Shown: positions 54,001 through 61,500, counted from the first letter of the stretch. The stretch is DNA of 64,000 nt from Candidatus Loosdrechtia aerotolerans (GCA_021646405.1 SOER01000015.1:1-64000); one strand, 5' to 3'. Program-made: numbers and translations. The notes: generated by a model from the sequence alone, not told the origin.

Positions 54001-56725
54001 TTACTACATCGCTGGTTTCACTCTCAAGCTCCCTGACTGCAAGGTAGACCGCGGCGAGGGAGGAAGCACATGCAGCATCTACCGTGTAGTTAGCTCCACC
54101 GAGATTAAACCGATTGGCCACTCTGCCGGCAGTGACGTTGAGAAGAATACCGGCAAAAGAATCTTCTGTCCAGTCCGGAAGCCGGGCCAGGGTGTCAGGA
54201 GGAATGGTATCCATAAACATCGGTAAAGAGGAGCGGAAGGTATACAACTGCCCTAAATCAGAAATTCCTCCGCTCGTCCCGAGAATTACCGAGGTTTTTT
54301 CCCGGGGAAACGGACGGTTTGCATATCCTGCATCCTCAATTGCCTTTTGAACTACCTCAAGGGTAAGTAACTGGAGCGGTTCGATCGAAGACAGAGAATT
54401 TGGCGGCATGCCGTACTTGACCGGATCAAAGGGAACGGGGTCAATAAACCCTCCCCATTTGGAATAAATTTTATCACGAGCATCACGATGAGGATCGAAA
54501 TAGAGTTTCCAATCCCATCGGTCTGCAGGAACTTCAGTAATTGCATCAACCTTATTCAGGATGTTCTCCCAATAGGTTTTTACATCACCTGCTTTTGGTA
54601 ATATACATGCCATACCAATAATCGCAACATCAGAGGGCTTTATTTTTGTGGAAGTTGAAATTCGAGTTATTCCCGGCTCTGCCAACTGCATCAACCGTTC
54701 GGTACTTCTTACAGAAATATCATGGTGAAGATCTGTTACAGTACAGACACGATCACGGAGCGCTGCTAGTTGCCCAATCATGTACATTCCCTGATTATAT
54801 TGCTCTTCACTATTGAGAATTTTATATTTAGGGGTATTCATATCCGACCTGTCCTGTGGATTGCGGATAACACCTTTAGAGGCAATTCGTAACCGCCCAA
54901 GATTCATCTCCTCAAGAAGAGTGCGGATTTCTTCAGCAGATCTTCCTTCAGCAGTTAACCGTAATTTCTCTTGGAAAAATGTCTTTATGTAAGGTGTAAT
55001 GGCGCAGCGGGTGGCATGTCCCGGCCCACTTTCCACAACAGCGGTTTTTGTACATTGTATTGCGACTTCTTGAAAATCTTTGTTAATGGCATTGGTAGCT
55101 AATGCGTCTTCGGTGAAGAGATATGCAGTGCCGAGAAGTACCCCGATCTGTATTCCCCGTTCGGCTAACGGGGCTGCCATGGCCGTGACCATCGATGCCG
55201 AGAGCGCGTCATGAATACCGCCGGCAAAGAGGATACAATAGTTAGTCATTTCTTTGTCATGGAGGGACTCCAAAAGTACGTCAATTGCAGAGTTCCATAA
55301 CACAAAACTTGACCGGGGCCCAATATGACCACCACATTCCCGACCCTCAAGAATAAAACGCCGTGCCCCGTTTTCAATAAACATCTTAAGAAGGCCCGGT
55401 GAAGGAACGTGAAGATACGTGCCAATACCATCCTGTTCAAGTATCCGGGATTGATCTGGCCGCCCACCGGCAATAAGAGCAAGCGAAGGCTTATATACCC
55501 GGACAACATCAAGCTGTTTTTGAAGGAGATCCGGGGAAACAAATCCGAGTATTCCAACCCCCCAAGGTTTGTTACCAAGAAGGTTTTTTGTTTCCTCCAG
55601 TATTTCTTTAATTTCTGCTGCATTCAGCATAGCCAGTGCTAAAAATGGCAGTGCCCCATTTTCAGCTACACTGGCAGCAAAGGAAGGTACATCACTAATC
55701 CTCGCCATAGGTCCTTGAACAATTGGATAGTGTGTTCCATGCGACTGCGCAAGCGGAGATCCTTGTTTGAGTGGAGAGAACATTTTCGCTGTTTGAATAT
55801 GCGAAACAATTGCCTGGCGGAACCCACCAAGAATCCCCCCTACTGTATGAAATTGCTGTGCCAGATTTGCAGCAAATGACGCATCCTGGCCGAGAAACCA
55901 GATATTTTGATCCGGAGAATCCCACCCCACACGATTCCTGATCTCCTGATACCAGGTAGCAAGGATATCAGAGCGGGAACGAGAGTCTGAGGAAAGGGCA
56001 TGAACTATACCGGATAATTCCTGAACAGAAGAAATACCCGACCGGTTGTATACCCGATATGCCTCACTAACCTCACTTCCGATACAAATATTTTCACTAC
56101 CATCCATACGGGATATAACTGTCTTAACCGCTTCAGGTAATGCAGATTCCTTCGCTAATGCAAGTTGAACATCTAAAACTATCCCTGCCGCACCTGCAGC
56201 GTAACAGGCCGCTGCTGTATGCAGCCCGATGCCCCCCTGCACCCAAACAGGCAATGATGCATTCTTTAATACCTGCTGGAGGAGTATGAAGCTTGTTTCT
56301 TCACTCACCCGTCCACCCGCTTCATTCCCTTTAATAATAAATCCGTCTACCCCGGTCTTATTTCCCAGAAATGTCTGGTCAAGAGAGGTCACTTCCAGGA
56401 GAACGGTAACGTTCCGGTGCTTTAAGAGCTGGATGTGGTTGCTGAGGGTTTCAGAATCAGCATGCACAAGGATGACGGTAGTAATTTGTTCAGGGAGCTT
56501 GGATATAATGTTAGTTACAAAACGGTCCTCTCTTCCTGAAAGTTTAACACCACAACCTTTTTCTGCATAGGTAACCAATTGAGAAATGGAATGGAACGCG
56601 GCCTGTTCATCATAAGTATACTCGAGATCTATAATTCCTGTTTCCCCGGCCCGGCTGGCAGCAATTGCGATTGATGGATTTATCAGATTGGGAGGTGTTA
56701 GAGCAATGATTTGAAATGTTTGCAT
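48005..56725 (-). CDS. Giant iterative polyketide/PUFA-like synthase NMO-NMO-KS-AT-ACP-ACP-KR-DH
   Basis: 2906 aa. Two nitronate-monooxygenase-like (PfaD-type) modules lead: about 1-290 (NEAGGR, QGGIGLHT) and about 330-640 (GRECGGHIGP, FAGGIHDA). Then KS (about 697-1135; C886, EAHGTGTVAGD, KSMIGHT), AT (about 1250-1600; S1359 in GHSYGEY), a long disordered linker, two ACPs with pantetheine Ser 1865 and 1981 (both LGIDSIK), KR (about 2310-2560; TGGAKGI, Tyr about 2505 in YAAAN) and a hot-dog DH (about 2610-2890; H-x3-G-x4-P and D-x3-Q). The FMN modules probably serve as enoyl reductase. The set can extend, reduce and dehydrate a chain iteratively. No release domain. The layout is closest to PUFA synthases and heterocyst-glycolipid (hglE) synthases. 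Confidence 0.93.
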   Translation of the reverse strand: MQTFQIIALTPPNLINPSIAIAASRAGETGIIDLEYTYDEQAAFHSISQLVTYAEKGCGVKLSGREDRFVTNIISKLPEQITTVILVHADSETLSNHIQLLKHRNVTVLLEVTSLDQTFLGNKTGVDGFIIKGNEAGGRVSEETSFILLQQVLKNASLPVWVQGGIGLHTAAACYAAGAAGIVLDVQLALAKESALPEAVKTVISRMDGSENICIGSEVSEAYRVYNRSGISSVQELSGIVHALSSDSRSRSDILATWYQEIRNRVGWDSPDQNIWFLGQDASFAANLAQQFHTVGGILGGFRQAIVSHIQTAKMFSPLKQGSPLAQSHGTHYPIVQGPMARISDVPSFAASVAENGALPFLALAMLNAAEIKEILEETKNLLGNKPWGVGILGFVSPDLLQKQLDVVRVYKPSLALIAGGRPDQSRILEQDGIGTYLHVPSPGLLKMFIENGARRFILEGRECGGHIGPRSSFVLWNSAIDVLLESLHDKEMTNYCILFAGGIHDALSASMVTAMAAPLAERGIQIGVLLGTAYLFTEDALATNAINKDFQEVAIQCTKTAVVESGPGHATRCAITPYIKTFFQEKLRLTAEGRSAEEIRTLLEEMNLGRLRIASKGVIRNPQDRSDMNTPKYKILNSEEQYNQGMYMIGQLAALRDRVCTVTDLHHDISVRSTERLMQLAEPGITRISTSTKIKPSDVAIIGMACILPKAGDVKTYWENILNKVDAITEVPADRWDWKLYFDPHRDARDKIYSKWGGFIDPVPFDPVKYGMPPNSLSSIEPLQLLTLEVVQKAIEDAGYANRPFPREKTSVILGTSGGISDLGQLYTFRSSLPMFMDTIPPDTLARLPDWTEDSFAGILLNVTAGRVANRFNLGGANYTVDAACASSLAAVYLAVRELESETSDVVIVGGADTMQNPFSYLCFSKTQALSPRGRCKTFDENADGIVISEGVAILVLKRLADAKRDGDKIYAVIKAVSASSDGKAKGLTAPHPEGQSLALDRAYLKAGFSPATVELIEAHGTGTVAGDRAEIETLKRVFERAGAIPQSCAIGSVKSMIGHTKSTAGVASMIKIALSLYYKTLPPTIGIEKPNSILTGSPFYVNTEAHPWISRVADQPCRAGVSAFGFGGTNFHAVLEEHTENFPMPTFDSVLNHWPSELFLFAGNSQEDLVNTLEKLNHALSHSAKPNLNDLAYTIWKRFKESSSGLKLALVATSLDDLYQKLTLSIELLKRPDCNQIQDPKGIYFAGRSNIVSGKIAFLFPGQGSQYLDMLSDLAILFPEIREQFELANRTLATCFPKPLSSYIFPPSRFNKDEDRACLEALMKTNIAQPALGAAEMGLFYLIQALGLNPDMVAGHSYGEYVALCAAHVFSEEALYAISEARGRFIIEMAGQDLGAMAAVDAGPEAISEVLSSVKDIWIANLNAPRQTIVSGKRSSIEETIKCFEAQGMRARPIPVSCAFHSPLVASAQKRLTEFLKTITIAPPRLSVFSNTTSMPYPQDPEDITALLGKHLINPVKFVNEINAMYHDGARIFIEVGPRNILTSLTQQILEGQHFLAVALNVSGRSGILQLHHALGQLMAHGVHLQLDHLYKGRQVRQLKLDALIDETRSIPPSLTTFMVTGSRVYPFHRTTEMKPPIKSQTQEKVGNHKNIEHVMREVEKSMLMPDSTTANIETSPKIPESKPDYPGSSSFVSESAVSPHSQAALSMKPTASEEENHVMLQFQKLMGRFLETQQQVMQAYLQSPTGWQNPLSNSVFSTEPSDTTCVQTQNSVDSQLVETVLPPPQEFFQTKKEPVYSESSDIPARTEDSGQVNPISVQTPSSVVDKEQLTAQLLHTISERTGYPQEMLGLDLDIEADLGIDSIKRVEILGSVQRTYLSRYGSVNIAMEELTKIKTLRAIINYISAAVQSQSGEHTDKSVPEQRQITTNQTPSEEKQQPLLDRKQLTAQLLQVVSERTGYPQEVLGLDLDIEADLGIDSIKRVEILGALQRFYLSGDRQTSVDMEELVKIKTLQGIIDYMDAMSQSPLEDQTNIPVLKEQEIVQTHSNSNETDNKADVPRFLFASINTLLNKQQQQLTPNAVFIITDDEQGVALAFSDKINQLGGCAVLVRMGDETREVSSHLYTANLMNPTAVDELLILIRENYGSLAGIIHLLPLKLKTTLEEMDMESLKARLCLEIKSLFYLARAAGHDIRRTAEMGCSWLVAATGMGGVFASNTNEFTHFFPGQGSIAGLVKTLALEWPRVCCKVVHIDPKLSIPDAANYLFCEMTSGDTEVEVGYRDAQRLILRPKKALFDKDMQANLAIDSSWVILITGGAKGITAEVACALSKQYRPTLVLVGRSPLPAPHESPDTACLVSAQELKTALINRMRESGQRVIPAQVEAAYSRLMLEREMRNNLSAMQQAGSAVYYYQVDVLDEQALSNLIDEIYHSHGRLDGVIHGAGIIEDKLISDKSPDSFDRVFDTKVNSAFILSRKLRADSLKFLVFFSSMAGCFGNRGQGDYAAANEVMNKLAIYLDKQWPGRVVAINWGPWDRKGMVSVDVKRLFKERGVQLIPPLAGYRVFDEELKFGRKGEVEVVLGNGPWVDIGITPSSSDVDAFPFLNGSQLKMEDDGTIELVRTLDPSVDLYLHDHQLYGKPVLPMAVAMELMAEVIQQAYPDWEITGIQSLAIRKGIVIEGRSAQIHIAAKPRTSHSSSSKVLDIAVEITKLGQIHYPNYCATVQMERQLASPPSYNSDTLHKLNPFPMGVTDIYREWLFHGSCFHGISLIEGINQYGIRARLRTSSPDGFFHKQTRGKWLVDPVLIDSGLQLALLWARFHYNMTVLPTGFKLYRRFSSRIDTSVYCYLHASASMNGHIISTNIYFLNASGQIVALMEGVEASGSKDLNRVVGCAAPIREKKNEAS

Positions 56726-56889
56726 ATAATTTAAAATGGCATATTTATATAGTTAGCGAAAACACAGATCATGTAATTCAGTTAAACACCCGGATTATTC
56801 AAGCAGTTTTCATTAAAATGAATGGCATTCTTATTGCCGTAAAAAGGATTTCGAGATAATATTTAGGCATACTTCAAATAAACTTCTAA

Positions 56890-57750
56890 TTAAGGCTGGG
56901 TTATTATAGGTTGAACAATAATAGGTGCACCTTCTTTACCCGAAAAGATTTCCTCTATACGATCAGCCAATACGACCCCCTGTTCAAGATACACAAGCGG
57001 CCGCACGATGTTCTCAAAATGTTTGAAAAATCGATCAACATTAGCAATAAAAGTCCGGGGTACATAAACGACATCGCCTCTTTGCAAGACGACGTTTCGG
57101 GACAACTTTCCTTTCTTTCGTGCATTATCAAAATCAAGATTATAGGCATTAACTTCCGGGTTCTCAAGTCCGCCTCTGATGAGTAAAACACTCGTATCTT
57201 TTCCATCCATAGTAAACCCGCCGGCCATCGAAATTGCTTCGTATATAGTCATCGGTGGGTCAATACGGTATACACCGGGATTCCTGACCTCTCCTAAAAT
57301 AAATATCTTTTGACCTTTGAATAACGTAACCTCTATACTTATCTGAGGAGATACTAGATAAGTGGAATAGGCCTCTTTTATTTTCTCCCTAAGCTGGTGT
57401 ATGCTCAACCCTTCAGTTCGTATTTCACCTATCAAAGGAAAGCTATTTACACCGTCAGGCAAAACACGTACTTTTTTGTTTAAGTCACTATGCCTGTATA
57501 CCGTTACCTCAATTTCATCTCCAACACCTAATATGAATTCAGATATAACAACCTTTTCTTCTGCATCTACAGTATCAGAAAGTTCTCCATCTGTGTTATC
57601 CTTCACCTCTGTTGATTTTTTAATTATGGCGCTCCCATGATTTCTAAAACCCCTTTTTTTATAAACGCCACCAGATGTTATCACTCCCTGATTCTCTATA
57701 AAGAAAAGAATTACTAAGAATATTGAACAAATAGTAAAAACTCGTTTCAT
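56890..57750 (-). CDS. Wza-like polysaccharide export protein
   Basis: 286 aa. An N-terminal signal segment (about 3-22; no clear lipobox Cys) precedes a Poly_export domain (about 75-150; ILGVGDEIEVTVYRH, VRVLPDGVNSFPLIGEI) and one SLBB-like repeat (about 150-240; IFILGEVRNPGVYRI, TIYEAISMAGGF). It should form the outer-membrane or periplasmic export channel with the Wzz-like protein at 22.1 kb. It is the first gene of the locus, just behind the promoter at 57850-57878. The 164 bases to the giant synthase hold no clear terminator. Confidence 0.9.
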   Translation of the reverse strand: MKRVFTICSIFLVILFFIENQGVITSGGVYKKRGFRNHGSAIIKKSTEVKDNTDGELSDTVDAEEKVVISEFILGVGDEIEVTVYRHSDLNKKVRVLPDGVNSFPLIGEIRTEGLSIHQLREKIKEAYSTYLVSPQISIEVTLFKGQKIFILGEVRNPGVYRIDPPMTIYEAISMAGGFTMDGKDTSVLLIRGGLENPEVNAYNLDFDNARKKGKLSRNVVLQRGDVVYVPRTFIANVDRFFKHFENIVRPLVYLEQGVVLADRIEEIFSGKEGAPIIVQPIITQP

Positions 57751-57849
57751 AAAAATACAATACCGAGTATAATATCCTTAAGAACATAAGTGCTTATAAA
57801 TAAAGATCTTATGCATAACCAATTCCCGCACCCTAAATTATGAGCGGCG

Positions 57850-57878
57850 ATTATAGTTTAGCTATTCTTATAAGTCAA
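57850..57878 (-). promoter_or_regulatory. Near-consensus promoter of the glycan/PKS locus
   Basis: On the minus strand TTGACT (57878-57873), 17-base spacer, TATAAT (57855-57850): a perfect -10 box and a five-of-six -35 box. Transcription should start at about 57843, leaving a leader of about 93 bases before the Wza-like ATG. All genes down to 21.5 kb lie in the same direction, with no strong terminator that I could find between them. Confidence 0.75.
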
Positions 57879-58006
57879 GAAAAATAAATCCACAAATTTA
57901 AATATCTATCTTATATAGTATCCCGCAAAATTCTTACGATTTATTTGATTTTTATACTTCCCAGAAGAAACAGGGAATGGTGTAAAAGCAGGAAAAACTA
58001 TCATAT

Positions 58007-58055
58007 ATCTGACATTCAAGAAGTTTTTATCAAGTTAAGGAAATTTTTTGTAAAA
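58007..58055 (+). repeat. 48-bp dispersed repeat, copy B
   Basis: Starts ATCTGACATTCAAG and ends TTTTTTGTAAA, colinear with copies at 21149-21196 and 58814-58861. This is the most diverged copy: the central GGTTGTGG reads AGTTAAGG. Confidence 0.65.
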
Positions 58056-58129
58056 GTTGATATAGTATAGCATCAAAGTTACCATGAGACCTGGTGAGGA
58101 ACTCTATCCTTTTCCCTCCCCCTTCATCC

Positions 58130-58373
58130 CATATGCATCAAGCTAAGCTTCAGTAACTTGCTCGCTTGTTGCTGGCCTGTTCCCAAACCATGCGCTGAGC
58201 CTGCCTCTTCCTCTTGTTCCCAAACTCTGTTTGGGAACACAATGGGCCTCGAAACTCTGTTTCGAGGATGAAACACGAAACAGAGTTTCGTTTGAAATGG
58301 TGTTCCCAAACAGAGTTTGGGAACAAGCCTGTGGCAGGCCAGCAGGCTAATAAGGCTTAGCTTGATGCATATG
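58130..58373. mobile_element. MITE-like palindromic element with 19-bp terminal inverted repeats
   Basis: The ends CATATGCATCAAGCTAAGC (58130-58148) and its exact complement (58355-58373) form 19-bp terminal inverted repeats. The 10 bases CCCTTCATCC occur directly before (58120-58129) and after (58374-58383), as a target-site duplication would. Inside lie nested palindromes: CTTGTTCCCAAACTCTG... near 58213 is mirrored near 58325, each arm itself a hairpin, around an inner CGAAACTCTGTTTCG-type hairpin. No open frame, so it would need a transposase from elsewhere. Confidence 0.75.
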
Positions 58374-58535
58374 CCCTTCATCCCCCTCTGGAGGGAGACA
58401 GCCTCCTTGCGGAGGCGATAGTTTGCTGCTTTTCGTTATCTCAAAATAAAATATTTACCCCCGGGCAATCAGAGAAAAAGCCCTTCGGGCTTTGGAAAAA
58501 ATACGGCAAGGTATCTTCAGTCCGATGCATGCACC

Positions 58536-58564
58536 TGTCCCCCTCCGGCTCATCCTTGCCCACA
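58536..58564 (+). repeat. 30-bp dispersed repeat, copy 2
   Basis: TGTCCCCCTCCGGCTCATCC and the nine bases after it match the minus strand of 439-468 with one indel and one substitution. Confidence 0.6.
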
Positions 58565-58592
58565 TATTTTCAACCCGATAACTGGACATGAA

Positions 58593-58740
58593 GCACGAAA
58601 TCCGAAACACGAAACTTGTCCTGAGCGGAGCGAACGGATCCGAAATAAACTCCAAAATACAAAATTCCAATAAAAACCGTGTTTTGAACATTTGAAATTG
58701 AGAATTTGTTTCGTATTTCGTGTTTCGCATTTCGGATTTC
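58593..58740. repeat. CGAAA-type degenerate heptamer arrays in inverted orientation
   Basis: The left arm (58593-58615) is a run of CGAAATC/CGAAACA units; the right arm (about 58706-58740) is the same kind of array reversed (TTTCGTA/TTTCGTG/TTTCGCA units). An AT-rich centre including a GTCCTGAGCGGAGCGAAC stretch lies between. From memory, arrays like this recur as non-coding junk in many environmental genomes. Two minus-strand open frames of 71 and 95 codons that cross it are rejected as genes. Confidence 0.55.
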
Positions 58741-58813
58741 ACTAACGGAGGGGGAGGGATCTTTTCTCTTTATCTCCTCTCCCACGTATTAGATTGTCTC
58801 AACACCTGCATTC

Positions 58814-58861
58814 TTTACAAGAAATTCCACAACCTGGCAGGAAACCCCTTGAATATCAGAT
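58814..58861 (-). repeat. 48-bp dispersed repeat, copy C
   Basis: On the minus strand starts ATCTGATATTCAAG, contains CAGGTTGTGGAATTTCTTG and ends TAAA. It is the closest match to copy A at 21149 and lies opposite in orientation to copy B about 760 bases away. Confidence 0.75.
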
Positions 58862-58887
58862 ATATTGGTAAATGATAGGTAACTTCA

Positions 58888-58911
58888 GAAGAAGAAGAAG
58901 AAGAAGAAGAA
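58888..58911 (+). repeat. (GAA)8 trinucleotide repeat
   Basis: Eight perfect GAA units in gene-free DNA, just after copy C of the 48-bp repeat. A plus-strand frame across it would encode nine arginines in a row; this is not a credible gene. Confidence 0.9.
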
Positions 58912-59165
58912 GAGACAAAATAGTAAGTAAGATGAGGAGTGTTGTTTTAAGCAGAATGAAAACATACAACAAATCTCAAATACCATTTACATTTATACTG
59001 TTCAAGACAACGTTCTGTTATCAGATTGGAATTACCCGCCATCCCCAGCAAGTAAATTTACGGAGCTATTGCAAGAACAGATTTTGTAATATTTTTCCTC
59101 TAAAGCCCGGAAAATTTCAAAACCTGTTCTGCAATAACTTCAGGAAATATACTACTGATAATTAT

Positions 59166-59594
59166 TTAGTTACATAAACCTGCCGACCATGAACCGCTGG
59201 CACCGGCTGAGTTAACCCAAGTACCGGAAGCAGTCTTACCCTTTTTGCCGGTATGGGTACCTGTGTATGTAAACCATTCAGCGCAACCGCTGCCGATAGG
59301 ATTTGTTGCTGTTAATTGTACATTTACAGCATCAAAAGAACCTGTCACATTCCAAATACCGCAACCAACTGCATCAACAGTACCTGTTAGTTGCCCGGGT
59401 CCGGCTACCTGAAGATACCATACATATCCGTAATTATCGCAAATTGGAGGAACATTAAAACCCTGTTTTACACCAAGAAATGTACTATCGTCTCCAATCT
59501 TGGCAGGTCTCTCATCAGCAGGCCCTGCATAGACAGGAACAGTAAAAGCTGTTATGACAAACATTACAAATAAAATACCTAATAATTTTTTCAT
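59166..59594 (-). CDS. Small secreted protein of unknown function
   Basis: 142 aa. A clear signal peptide (about 1-23, VYA cleavage site) is followed by a Gly/Thr/Ser-rich, beta-strand-like mature protein with five Cys, suited to disulfides. A KKGKTASGTWV stretch and a SGSWSAGLC tail stand out, but I recognise no family. The ribosome-binding site is strong (AAGGAGGGG 3-6 bases before the ATG), so high expression is plausible. A near-perfect 13-bp direct repeat (TGTTGAA[TC]ACATT) lies about 95-120 bases upstream of the ATG and could be a regulatory site. Confidence 0.75.
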   Translation of the reverse strand: MKKLLGILFVMFVITAFTVPVYAGPADERPAKIGDDSTFLGVKQGFNVPPICDNYGYVWYLQVAGPGQLTGTVDAVGCGIWNVTGSFDAVNVQLTATNPIGSGCAEWFTYTGTHTGKKGKTASGTWVNSAGASGSWSAGLCN

Positions 59595-59808
59595 TTTCCC
59601 CTCCTTTTAAAAATATCCTATAGAAACAGTTTCGCATCTTTCCATACACTTCAAAACAGATATTATTGTACTACCTCCTTTCTGTAATGTGTTCAACAAT
59701 GTATTCAACAAGTAATGAAAACCAGGTATCTTACTCACACATCCTTTGCCCGATCTTTAAAAAACTCTCCATGCCGGTCATTTCTTTATATAACTTTAGA
59801 TATATAAT

Positions 59809-61500
59809 CTACTGGATTCCAACCGCATCAAAGGCTGTCTGTACCGCAGAGAGTTCTGAACCGATACCGTAAAGGTCTATCGTTGTCTGTTCTATTGCAT
59901 CCCTTGCATCTACAAATTGAGAATCAGAAGAGAGGTAAAACATCGCATAGTAGTATATTTGTTTTGCCTTTTCGAAACCAATATTTGTTGTTATCAGATA
60001 AGCTGCTTTATTCGGGATACCGGAATTTATATGAACTCCGCCGTAATCCGTCCACGGCCAACAATTTGCATGATATTGCTCTGTGGTATGTTCGGGCTGT
60101 CCCCAACTGGACAATGGGTTATCAGGATTGTAGTCATTTTCCGGGTAATTATCGGTTCTGAAAGATGGGTCATCCATTCTCCTCAGGGTATAATATGCCT
60201 CATATCCGGACGTTTCATCAATCTTCATGATACCCTCGCCAATCCAGTAAGGAAGGTCATAACCATATTCAATGGATGACAACATCCCCATAACATCGGA
60301 CCATGATTCATTCAGCGCCCCTGACTCCTTACAATATACGAGGTTGTTTATAGCTTCAGTAATACCATGGGCAATCTCATGGGCTACAACATCTAACGAC
60401 CCTGAAAGAGGGTGGAACATGGTATTTCCATCTCCATATACCATCTGATTCCCATTCCAAAAGGCATTATCGTACGCACTGCCATAATGTACAGTTGACG
60501 TGATACCACCGGAGGTATTAAAACCACTGCCAAAAAACCAGGAGAAGTTACCAAAATTGTTCTGATAAAAATCATGAACAAGATTTCCATGGAAATGTGC
60601 ATCTACCCCTGCAGGGTCTTCCCAATAGTTATCACTGTCGGTCATTATTGAACCAGGAAGGTTTTCTGTATTATTGGCAGTATACGTTCTGACTTTTATA
60701 AATGTGCGATTGGAATTTGGGATATTACCAAGATAGAAAACTCCCGTTTTCTCATACGTATCAAACGTCTTTAATACGCCATCCACACCAATACCGGTTC
60801 CCGTTGCAAAGTCAATATGCATAACCCTGTTTTCAACGAGGATAACGGAGCCATTATTTGCATCTACATATACCCTATATCTCGATGGTACCGGATTGGA
60901 AGTAAAAGGAAAATCTATCCTATAGATAAGATAAAATTTCTCTTCCCAGGGGAGTATAGCGAGACCACCATCAAACTTTTGGTCAGAAATATCTACTGCA
61001 GTTTTAGCAATAGCTGCTGCCTTCTCCGGAGAAATAGCAGGTATCACCCCGACAGGGATATTTGGCTCAAAATGGTTTGCAATCGTAGTTATTATTCCCT
61101 TATCTACTCTTACGGTGATTTTACCACCAATAACATCTAAACTACCCTTTTTCTGCTTAAACTGAATAAAATAACCTTTTGGCGTACTATCAGTGTGATC
61201 CCATTCAATTTCTTTTTCCGGATCTTGAATACCAAACAATACCCTATTCCGTTTGATAAAGTCTTTTGATAATTGCACCGCAGATTTTTTATCAGATGTG
61301 GCAAGCCGGCCGGAAATAAACTTTACAATATCTTTTTTCTTATCCCATTTAATATGGAGATTTTCAGAAGATATTTCTTTTATCCTTAAAATAGCATTCC
61401 TCTGCTCCTTTGTGACAAAGGAAGGTATCTCTTCGGCTATAATAAAGCTGCACTGAAAAATTATCAGAAAAAAGATTATACCCTTTATACAGTTTTTCAT
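59809..61500 (-). CDS. Secreted M4-family (thermolysin-like) metalloprotease
   Basis: 563 aa. Signal peptide (about 1-22), then a propeptide with FTP- and PepSY-like parts (about 30-200; includes GGKITVRVDKG), then the catalytic domain. The zinc motif VAHEIAHGITE (about residue 370) and the third ligand Glu in GALNESWSDVMG (about 394) are intact, as is the GGVHINSGIPNKAAYL His of the active site. It should be exported as a zymogen and mature by self-cleavage. GGGGGAT precedes the ATG. Its leader is about 190 bases long and contains a strong hairpin. Confidence 0.93.
   Translation of the reverse strand: MKNCIKGIIFFLIIFQCSFIIAEEIPSFVTKEQRNAILRIKEISSENLHIKWDKKKDIVKFISGRLATSDKKSAVQLSKDFIKRNRVLFGIQDPEKEIEWDHTDSTPKGYFIQFKQKKGSLDVIGGKITVRVDKGIITTIANHFEPNIPVGVIPAISPEKAAAIAKTAVDISDQKFDGGLAILPWEEKFYLIYRIDFPFTSNPVPSRYRVYVDANNGSVILVENRVMHIDFATGTGIGVDGVLKTFDTYEKTGVFYLGNIPNSNRTFIKVRTYTANNTENLPGSIMTDSDNYWEDPAGVDAHFHGNLVHDFYQNNFGNFSWFFGSGFNTSGGITSTVHYGSAYDNAFWNGNQMVYGDGNTMFHPLSGSLDVVAHEIAHGITEAINNLVYCKESGALNESWSDVMGMLSSIEYGYDLPYWIGEGIMKIDETSGYEAYYTLRRMDDPSFRTDNYPENDYNPDNPLSSWGQPEHTTEQYHANCWPWTDYGGVHINSGIPNKAAYLITTNIGFEKAKQIYYYAMFYLSSDSQFVDARDAIEQTTIDLYGIGSELSAVQTAFDAVGIQ

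Larger units (their letters stand above)
57879..59165. other. Gene-free repeat island
   Basis: About 1.3 kb without a convincing gene between the glycan locus and a small secreted-protein gene. It is built from dispersed repeats, a palindromic MITE-like element, CGAAA-type arrays and a GAA tract, each listed separately. Open frames here read through these repeats and are not called. Confidence 0.7.

Noticed and set aside
43618-57750. Assigning the synthase locus to ladderane biosynthesis
   Set aside because: Tempting because the organism looks like an anammox bacterium, but nothing in these domains shows cyclobutane-ring formation; kept only as speculation.
58124-58381. 85-codon minus-strand frame across the palindromic element
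   Set aside because: It reads straight through the inverted-repeat element from end to end; there is no transposase signature.
58455-58785. Two overlapping minus-strand open frames (95 and 71 codons)
   Set aside because: They are translated CGAAA-type repeat arrays, with no conserved-looking domain.
58872-59177. 101-codon plus-strand frame with nine consecutive Arg
   Set aside because: The arginine run is only the (GAA)8 tract read in another frame.
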